Source: Rhynchospora pubera (Eukaryota; Streptophyta; Magnoliopsida; Poales; Cyperaceae). Taken from it: a DNA stretch of 64,000 nucleotides. How positions within the stretch are numbered: position 1 is the first letter of the stretch; each line of letters opens with the position of its first letter. Where the stretch lies: the NCBI GenBank assembly GCA_028095005.1, contig JAMFTS010000050.1, positions 92,991 through 156,990 of the forward strand. The letters are read 5' to 3'. This document shows positions 55,203-64,000 of the stretch, piece after piece. The translations under genes and the position numbers were made by a program. The notes under the pieces were generated by a model that saw nothing but the letters and a program-made list of their open reading frames with translations, made no database searches and was not told the origin of the DNA.

Positions 55203-57979
55203 TCAAACCACACAAGAGGTCTCATCGGTACCATCGTTGTTACTAGACAGTGTTGAGCACCAGGCATCGTCCGATATGAACTGCATCCATGAATCATCCT
55301 TGTCGTCTTCATCGGCGCATGAAGAAGATGCAACAGTCATGTCTGCAGGAGATTCAGTGTCACAGTCATTTGACATGCTCGCTATCTTCGGTGGAGTACT
55401 CTCTACCATTGTGATACTGCATTGGCCCTGGTCCTCGATTTCGGTGCAGACGACAACATTCTTCTTGAATACACGGCATAGAGCATAGGAATCCTGAGAA
55501 TAATAGTAAACACAGTTAATTTGGAAGCAAATAAATAGGATAGTGAGCCTATATATGATAAAAATGCAGCCTATTGGAATCCGCCATGATGGATGGCCTT
55601 TTTCATTAATTAAGGATGCATAGTAATGTTAACATAAAAATAAATACGTATATATAAAAACCTTGATAAAGTTGAAATATTTGTATGCGTTGGCACAAAA
55701 AAGTATATAATATGATTGATGCAAAAGGTACATTGATACAGATTGATGTGATATGTAAACACGTCTGCTTTTGCCTGTGTCAGCACATATATATGCTAGA
55801 TGAAGTACTCACAAAACAAAATTGCAAAAACTGTCCATTAAACTTAGTATGCGATCGCTAAGAGTTTGCTCCGTACTAAAGATATATTGCCGTCTTTTTT
55901 TCCTGCGAATTTCAACGCGTTATTAATACCGGTTTTTAATTATCTTTAGTTCCTCTATTATTAGTACCGATTCATTAAAAAAAGAGGTGAACTGTTTGAT
56001 CAATCTTATTACTCAAATTTGGGGGTGAACACTCTTTTCTTCCTTACTCATCCTTTCCTCCCTCTTCCTCTTCTCTCTTGTTTCTAGAACAAGGCCTAAA
56101 CATGGGCTGCTAGCTCAGAAATGATCTTCTTAATTTAATTGTCTTTGGAGAGAGAGAGAGAGAGAGAGGTGATATGATGTGAGGAATAATGAGGAAAGCC
56201 ACCGACAGATTATGACATAATTAGAAGATTATGCTGCTTTAGTTAGGGCCCAGAAACTAAGCACGAATCCCGATGTTGATTATATTGTGATTTTGGAACT
56301 TAGGTATAGTTAACTTTGTTCCGTACGTTATATATTAGTCGGAAGTAAATATGAATGACTTACCTTTCAGAATAACATGATATATATTGTTTTATTAGAA
56401 TAAGTCGATCTACTTTTTCACACAAATAAAAGAAAAAGAATAAGTTGATCTGCAAATGAATCAGCGGGTACACAAGAAAGGAATATTTTATATGATATAT
56501 ATTAATGGATAAAAAGAAAAGTGAATAACTGAAAGCCTGAAAACCCTAACTTTGCATGCACCCCATACACTTGCCTTTGTCCACGATGGATTGTTCATGT
56601 GTACCTGAAATATATATATGGTACATACAAAACTAATATCTCGTAAATTTTGCATATAAATACATACTGGTATTTGAGCAATTCCTAATTGCTTTGGTGA
56701 CTATATCCACCTAACTAGCAGGTCCCCGCATCACTGCTCTGCAATATTAATTCTATTATAATACTGTTGAAACATTTTGTTCTAGACTCATCATTCATCA
56801 CCCACATCACACAGTACGTGTAAAATTCATTTTAGCAAACGCAATACTAGATGTGAATCTTATATAATTCCGATGATTGTTAACAAGTCTTTTGTTGCAT
56901 TTTCTTTAATTAAAAATATAATGCGGCCAACATGTACATGTCACCTCTAGTAAATGCAATATATAAAGACTGAAATTAATGTCTGTTCAGAGCTTAGGTC
57001 AATTCTGATATTCGTTCGAGATTTCATGTACTATAGTATCATTACTTTTTAATTGCTAAAGAAAAAGAACAAATTTGTCAAAAAAAAAAAAAAAACAAAG
57101 GCATGCAATGAATAGATGCATCATCATTGACGTAGGATAGGACTATATATATGCATTTTCATAAAACGATAAAAAAAAGAAAAGAACAAATTGGCTGCCT
57201 CAATAATAGCACTGAGTTGCAACCAAGTTTTGAGAATACCTGAATTCCCATAGTATCTTCACATTCCTTGTCATCGAGGCGATACTCGTGCATTACCCAA
57301 TCAGTCCTGATTCCTTGCGGTGCTCGACCTTTGTAATAGACTAGTGTCTTCTTCATTCCGATTGCTCGGTTTTGACAAATAACTTTGCGATCCTTTCCTG
57401 TCGACTTCCAATATCCAGCTCGTGTTGCCCGATTTGTACGAAAGCCATTGGGATACTTCCGATCTCTTGGTCCAAAGAAATACCACTCTGGATCCCTACT
57501 AGGCAAAAATGATTTCTCTGCAAATAATACAGAGGGTTATAGTAGGTACACATGAAATTTAGGTTCTAGTAGGTAGGTACTCATGGTCAATGTTTTCAAC
57601 TTTTCATATTCATAAATGTCTATCAAGTTTTGAATGATCAATCTCTAATTTTAACCAACTAATATATGAATATATATGATTGAACGAAGCAAAATCATCC
57701 CTAGATATATATTATCTCAATAAAGTATGGGATAAACGTATGCACGATTAGCGAAAGGATACAGAGAGAGGATATATCATCTCTTTACTAGTATATATAT
57801 ATAAGCTTTGTATAATATATACCTGCGAGTTCCCATGGCTCACATTTATAGAGATCAATTTCTGGTATGATATCAAGCTCTATCTTCAAACCATGGATCT
57901 TCCTCTTAAGGTAATAGTTGACGAGCTCTTCATCAGTTGGGTGAAACCTAAAGCCCGGTGGTAGACCCACCGGTGCCAT
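55203..57979 (-). CDS. NAC-domain transcription factor (copy B)
   Basis: Three exons, 57823-57979, 57240-57517 and 55203-55493, give 241 aa. Exons 1 and 2 have exactly the lengths (157 and 278 bp) and phases of copy A, and the NAC domain differs by few residues (for example DLYKCEPWEL, GRAPQGIRTDWVMHEYRL). The tail is longer (about 85 aa), Ser- and Asp-rich, and keeps SSSCADEDDKDDSWMQF near the end. It is a nuclear, sequence-specific DNA-binding protein. It lies about 9.3 kb from copy A in the same orientation, which points to tandem duplication with later transposon insertion between them. The 5' leader is a CT (GA) microsatellite at 57980-58000. The second intron (55494-57239) is 1.7 kb. 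Confidence 0.93.
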
Positions 57980-59581
57980 CTCTCTCTCTCTCTCTCTCTA
58001 GATCTTCACTTTGTCCTCCAAAGAAACCTTGCTTCTGGAAATTGCTTTAGGCACGCTATAAATAAGTTCAAAGTCTGCCCTTCTAAGAAGTTTTAGCTTT
58101 ATCTTTTTTTCAGATTCCATCGTCACAAGTTTCAACTTTTTCACAAGCTCTTCATGCCATCCCTAGTAAAATAATTAGTTCATTTGTTACATCTAGTCAC
58201 TTAAAATAATCTTTTATCGCACTAAAGGACAAAATTATACTTCATCACTCCACGTTACTTTCTAAAGATCTGTTGTAGTTTTTTTTTTTTTTTTTTTGAT
58301 CTGTAGTGTTACCTTCGGCTTAGCTATCCATTTCTAAACAACTCAGATTAATCGAGAGGATAATATCACCGTACCCCCTCAGAATTTTCATTTTGTGAAA
58401 TCGGTCCCTAAAATTCACTTACTACATGAACTTTAAAATGAAATGCCCAAAATACAATTAAAGAAATGCACTTATCATTAATTTCCTTTTTGTTAATTAA
58501 ATTACTATTAAGAATAAAAAAAATTAGAGTAATTAGTATAGATAAGTGACTAATTTGAGCTTATATTATATTTTATATCGAACAAAGAATTATTTTCTAA
58601 ATATAGTTAATAGATTTTATTGTACTATATTGTATTATGATATAAATCTACAGAGATACTTATATATAAATATTTATTATTTTACTTTTAAATTAGAATA
58701 TTCAAATTAATATAACAACATCAATAAATAGTTAAATACTAAATAATGTTAATTGAATTTTAACGATTGAACTTGTCAAAAACAAGAAGTTTGAAAGAGT
58801 AGAGGGGTGATTGTCAGAAAAAAAAAACAATAGAGGATAGCCTTTCTAGATTTGAAAGATTGAGGGGTATTACCCAATTATCGAAGTACAAAAGACCATT
58901 TTAGTGCTTTCCTTGTGCTTAATCGATTAAAAATTTTGGCTGTTTTCTTTATATAGGATTCACATTTTAGGAATTTTTATGGATAGATATGAGAAACATT
59001 ATAAAATGGACCTTATTGGGCACCATGCATGGATCATATATACTTCTTATTCGTTTGTTTGCTCGGTTTGGTGGTTAGGTTGTTAGTTATATTTTACTAG
59101 CTTAAGAATGATTATGAACTTTAGTGACCTCTGAAGAGATTTACACAAGTTGAGACTACTATCATAACGTGGTCTTTAAAACATTAGATTAGATATATAC
59201 TTCCAATTTATTTTAATTAGTTCATTCTATAAAAAAATAATAAATTTCGTTGTGCTGACATTTTTCCGGAATAAGTTGACAACTTTTTCTAGACATAATG
59301 CTTTTTTTTCTTGTGTATAAATATTTCAATACCAATGGAGCACAGTTTTCTGACATTGTAGTGAGCCAATATTCTTTACTTTTTTATATATAAAAATAAT
59401 ATTTGATTAAATGCAATAGATTAAATTGAATTTTGTTATGGTTATCCTTTGTCAGTTCATTTGGTGTTTCTGATCATCATGATCTCCAATTTTACAAGAC
59501 CAATATCAAAAACATTAATTATATAGATTTAAGGGTATAAAGAAAAGCTTCCCTCCCAAATTTTCTTAAGCTATATACTTA
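57980..59581. other. 5' flank of NAC copy B and intergenic DNA
   Basis: A CT repeat at 57980-58000 forms the leader. A T18 run lies near 58281. No other feature is seen. Confidence 0.4.
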
Positions 59582-59589
59582 TATACAGC

Positions 59590-59857
59590 TAGGGTGGGCG
59601 TGGAATACCGCAAAGTCGCGAAATCGTTCCGTTCCGTCCATGTGGAACATATAACGGAACGAAATTTCATTTCGTTTCGCAAACAGAACTGAAAATGGAA
59701 TGCATTTCGTGATTCATCTGTGTGAAATACAGTGCAAATATAACTGTTCCATCAAAATAGAACAAATAACGAATCAGTATGGTACATACTGTTACTGAAA
59801 AGGAACGGAAAACGAAATGCTCCATTCCATTTCCATTATCAACGTTACCCACCCCTA
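59590..59857. mobile_element. Non-autonomous hAT-type element (CGTTCCGTTT family), 268 bp
   Basis: A perfect 8-bp target duplication TATACAGC (59582-59589 and 59858-59865) flanks ends reading TAGGGTGGGCG and, in reverse complement, TAGGGGTGGGTAACG. Inner words CGTTCCGTTCCG and GGAACGGAAAACG are shared with 46767-47054. No coding sequence. Confidence 0.85.
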
Positions 59858-59865
59858 TATACAGC

Positions 59866-62800
59866 TTTCCTAGTCCTCAAATTTGCTGATGCATTTTTGT
59901 GAGGAAACTTTCAACGCCATACTTCACCATTATAACCGTGTTTTAAATTGGACAATGATGACCAATACATTGTCAGCCATATATCAACTTGCTTTCCGAT
60001 TAGATGTGGATTAAATGTGAAGTGCACAACCAACCAAAAAGAAACCAAATAGCATCGTCGATTTCATGAGGTAAAGTGATATTTCATCGTGGATTCAAGG
60101 GGCTTTTGAAGTCTTCAGGAGGAAGAGGAAACAGGAGAGCTTTGCTGTCACATATGTGCTTTGAGAACCACTTTATCTTTAATCCATTTACCCATCTCCT
60201 TTCTAAGCACTATGACTACATTTAGAGATGGGAAAAAATTTCAAGGATCAGACAAACGTAATCTTTAGATGTGTTAAAGACATAAAAGACTCAGCAAAGA
60301 AAATGGGACAGTGGTGTTAGAAAAGTGGCTCGTACTAGATGCCAAATAGCAAAAACTTCTTCTGATTTTATCCTCAAGCTTTACCATTAACTTAAATCAG
60401 CGTCCATATAATATAATACATACTACTCAAACAATTAACAAAAACGTGTGTGCCTTTACAGCTTCCAAATGGACCAAATCCCGATTTGTGCTCTCTCAAA
60501 AAGGAACATTGGGTTTGCTTTGGACAGCCCAAAATATTTTATTTAAGCCCAAACTAACCAAGGGGAATTTGTTATATATAGAAAAATCCACAGTATGGAC
60601 TTCATGTATTTTTAACAGCAACCTATCGGCTGTAGGATTTCTAGTTTTCCAGTGAATATAATATAATAAGATAATCTTCTTATTTTATTTGCTCGTCAGT
60701 CGTCACAGTATGATTTTGTGACCCGATTGCCCTTTCTCAAAATTGACTAGAGAGAAACCTTTCCAAAATCCCAGCACATACTCAATATTCCAGGACTCGA
60801 AATTATTTGTATTATATGACGTAATTAATACAAGGATTTGCTAAAGGATTTCCAAACCTTTCGAAGTCCCTTTCAGCCTTTCTCACAAGTGACTAGAGAT
60901 GAAAATGGATGCGAGGGACAATTTTGGAATTTGAACATCTGGATTTGCTAATTTATGTCACATTATTCCCGTTACTCTCCCTTGACTCTTCTTTGTTTGC
61001 TGGAAAAAAGCAGAGTGCTTTGGGCAACTTGTTTTTCACTTGGAGCAACATCTATTTTTTTAAAATGTCTAAACTGCCCTCAACATCAATCAAAATTAAT
61101 TACCATAATTTATTTCTTTATCTGTACTTCTTTTCTATTTTAGATTCCCTGCTAAAAAAAATCAAACTTTTTAACGAAAATTACATATAAATATATAATC
61201 ATGCACGGAAATTTGCTAAAAGAAAATCAATCGTTCTTAATATTTTATTATGTTTGCATATGAACAAATATATTAAATATTCATCAATAAACCAATAATG
61301 CATATAAATTAAATATAAACATGACACAATATAAATAAAATATGAACAAATATATATGTTAAATTCGCATCAACAAACCAATAGTGCAACTCTTTCCTTT
61401 GTTTGCTCTATAGCCTAACGTTTCCAAAAGAATGAAAAATGAATTGATCCATTGAAAACATACCAATAAATCTATTAAATTTTAAAAAGGCAATTTGGTC
61501 AGCTCAAAAAATATTATGTTGCACCCAGCAATAAACCCGCTGCCCAAATCACCTCCCATATATATACATCAGGTTTACAAGGTATAAATGTGGATGCTAT
61601 CAGATACGCATTATCATCTGTGATGCTCTCAAATCTTCGGCTGCAACCGCCCAAAATTCTTTGACAGCATGGTCAAGTTTTCTTAAAAAAAAAAGAGGAT
61701 CTCCAATTCTAAGACATGACTCAAAATCAAATATCAGATCTCCAATTCTCCATCATCACTATTAGACAAGAATGAGTTACTATATTTAGAGATAATCTTC
61801 TTTGACTTTCACTTTGTCTTCGTCGAAGACATGTTCGTATCGTCCTCCGCAAAGAAAAGATTAAAAAGGGGATCAACTCCACGAATAATAACTCATCAGT
61901 AAGTTCTCCTTTTTCTCTGTTTTCCTGTTCTTTTATCTTCAAATTACAAACCAAAATTGATTGTGTACATGAAGTGTTCAAATGAAAACCAAATTTTTAT
62001 GAAATTATTCATATTTACGTGAATTTTATGATAACTACAATTTTTTTACAATTAAATTCTGTTGGTCTTTTGCCAGAAATTGTTTGTTGTTGGAACAAAC
62101 GACACTATATAAGATTTTTTTTTTAAAAAAGGAAATTAAACAACAACGCTAAAAGTTTGATGAAAAATACGTATTTAGAAAAGAAAAGGGAAAAAAGTTG
62201 TGAGTTGCGAAAAGAGATTTATTTATTTTAAGAGACAGCAACACATTAACTTCAAATTTATTATAAAATAACATTGCCGAGTTAATAACTTCGCTAACAA
62301 TCGTTTTGATTTTCAAATATTAACATTTGTTGTGGGGTTGTTCAAACGAATTTAATTATAACTTAACTAGTAATAATACAAAATCAAGTAGAATGATTGA
62401 AGGCGGTGAGGCTTGACTAGTTTTAGACAAAAACAATTAATGGTAGAATTTGAGTTCAACCGATAGTCATAGACGAGCAAAAAGTCAAGAGATTGTAATA
62501 TACAATTCGAATGGAAGGTTCTTTCAAAAACAAGATTTTTTTGTTTGGAACAGCAAGGCTAGTTTTGTGATCTTTTATGTTATTATATAGTAATACGTCA
62601 ACATCTTCTATTGGATGCTTTACGGATATGTAATATACAAAAACTTATCAATGAACTGCTTCCTTTTTTTGCTTATTACCATCTTTTATTAGTAACATCT
62701 ATGTGGAATGCAGGGACAATATATCATTATCAGTTAATCAGTTTAGGAAACTTATCACCTAATACAAACTTTTTTCCTCTTTTTCATATAAATATACAAA

Positions 62801-63344
62801 CTCTTCCTCTCCTTCTTGTGATATATATTATTTCCATATAAAGATGTAAGGAAAAAAGTAGTGAATATGCCCATGGTACACCAAACTCCTAATACAGACT
62901 CTAATCAGTAACCGCAAAGGCGCAAATTCAAAAAGAAAAAAATTATAAACAAGTGACAATTGGTTGCACAGAGCTGAAGAGCGCAAAGGGACGGGGACTA
63001 GTGCTGCAAATTATGAAACAAGAAGGGTAAAGTCGTCAAATGTAGCCAGTCCGCCACTTGGCCTGCTGTTGTTTCGTTGATTTTTTTTTATTTTTTTCTA
63101 ATTGTTGTCTGAACTCCTATCGCAAATTCGCAATTTTAATAATTTTCTTTGCGTAACAACAGTCAATCAGTCAGCAATGGAAGCCGTGTGAAGATTTCCA
63201 CTACAAAACTTAGACCGACCGACCAGACTCTCTCCCGCTCGTGTCACTCTCTCTCTCTCCCCCCTCTGTGGATGTGTGTGAAGCAACTGCCTTCTCTTCA
63301 GATCTCGCACCTCCTTTTGCCTCTCCTCTCGGATCCAACCCGAT
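59866..63344. other. Long intergenic region and leader of the sucrose transporter
   Basis: No gene, RNA or structured repeat is recognised up to about 63100. The last 150 bases are C/T-rich with a CT repeat at 63245-63262 and form the likely 5' leader of the transporter gene. Confidence 0.45.
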
Positions 63345-63605
63345 ATGGACGGGGGCAGCGGTGGCGGATCGGGCGCCATCTCCATCCGAGTACCGTACAG
63401 GCACCTAAGCAATGCTGAGCTGGAGCTCGTCGGTCTCAACGGAGATCCGGATCTGAATTCCAAGCGGAGCGGCGAGTCTCAGGATCCGAATCGAGACGCG
63501 AAACCTAGAATTAGCACCACGAGGTTGGTTCTCAGTTGTACGGTCGCCGCTGGTGTACAGTTTGGATGGGCGTTGCAACTCTCCCTCTTGACTCCATATA
63601 TTCAG
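63345..63605 (+). CDS. SUT: Sucrose transporter (SUT2/SUT4-type proton symporter), exon 1 only
   Basis: Exon 1 encodes 87 residues and ends in phase 0 at CAG|GTGAGG. A hydrophilic, Gly/Ser-rich cytoplasmic N-terminus with ISIRVPYRHLSNAELELVGL is followed by the start of the first membrane helix, LVLSCTVAAGVQFGWALQLS, a hallmark of plant SUC/SUT proton-sucrose symporters, ending LLTPYIQ. The VPYR and ELELV pattern points to the AtSUC3/SUT2 or rice SUT4 branch, which acts in plasma or vacuolar membranes. The remaining helices lie beyond the window. No second exon is seen by 64000. Confidence 0.88.
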
Positions 63606-64000
63606 GTGAGGTTTCTCTTCTCAGTTGTTCAATTCAGGCATATCAGTTTCGATGCGCAATTCAGGCAATTTAGTTACCAGTAACAGTTTATTTGACCTAA
63701 TTTATTTCTCTTATGAATGAATTACACAATAAGCACAAACATATTGCAAAGGGTGGTCAGTGCTTGTTTCAATTACAGTTTGGATGGGACTGTACTGGTC
63801 AGGGTTGTAACCTTAAATGCATCTGATGTGCTTCCTTAAACAAGGATTAATTATCAATAAAAATTTTGGTGGATTTTAATATAAGAGGTCTTTGTAAAGC
63901 AATGTTGGTATTAAGAAGTTTGAGGGACAACTATCATTCTCTTTGGGGCAATTATAGTCAGAAATGGAGGTATGTTCTTTTCTTGGCTATCCTATGGCTG
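63606..64000. other. First intron of the sucrose transporter (partial)
   Basis: Starts GTGAGG and contains no coding exon before the window ends. Confidence 0.7.

Noticed and set aside
63149..63418. Frames overlapping the sucrose transporter leader and exon 1
   Set aside because: Shadow frames of the real exon, which has the SUT signature.
1..64000. CRISPR arrays, operons, rRNA or complete tRNA genes
   Set aside because: None seen. The spaced repeats present are transposon or minisatellite units in a plant genome.

Overview
The window is nuclear DNA of a flowering plant. Genes are intron-rich with GT-AG borders, intergenic DNA is AT-rich, and there are plant LTR retrotransposons, MITEs, Helitron ends and an integrated caulimovirid. 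I cannot fix the species, and even monocot versus eudicot stays open.

Six cellular genes are supported: a chloroplast-type Nudix hydrolase 23 (+, 6099-9798, 7 exons), UDP-glucose pyrophosphorylase (-, 13032-17475, 21 coding exons, 471 aa), an intronless histone H4 (+, 39833-40144), two related NAC transcription factors on the minus strand (43273-45913 and 55203-57979, same exon plan), and exon 1 of a SUT2/SUT4-type sucrose transporter running off the right edge (+, from 63345). They have unrelated jobs (FAD/ADP-ribose turnover, UDP-glucose supply, chromatin, transcription, sucrose transport). Only the NAC pair looks linked by origin.

Layout: 1-4219 holds nested LTR retrotransposon parts, a minus-strand LTR with a tRNA-Asp primer site and the 3' end of a SIRE-like Copia element. 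4240-5697 is a 5'-truncated LINE with poly(A). The Nudix gene follows, then a hAT-type and a MULE-type non-autonomous element, then UGPase. At 18987-19625 is a complete miniature LTR element. At 22608-29239 lies an endogenous pararetrovirus of badnavirus/tungrovirus type. 29.4-37.4 kb is unclassified DNA with two Helitron 3' ends. 38.3-39.07 kb holds two long fold-back elements, then the H4 gene. 41.6-42.8 kb is MITE and LINE debris. The NAC genes flank a block of repeats (hAT, MITE, minisatellite, non-autonomous Copia element). 59.6 kb has another hAT element.

The most interesting part is the pararetrovirus. It keeps an intact small ORF2, a polyprotein broken by three in-frame stops and two frame changes, both diagnostic zinc-binding motifs, a 707-codon protease-RT-RNase H block with its catalytic residues, a separate downstream ORF preceded by a splice-acceptor-like site (an arrangement known from rice tungro bacilliform virus), and an ordered promoter, poly(A) signal and tRNA-Met primer site.
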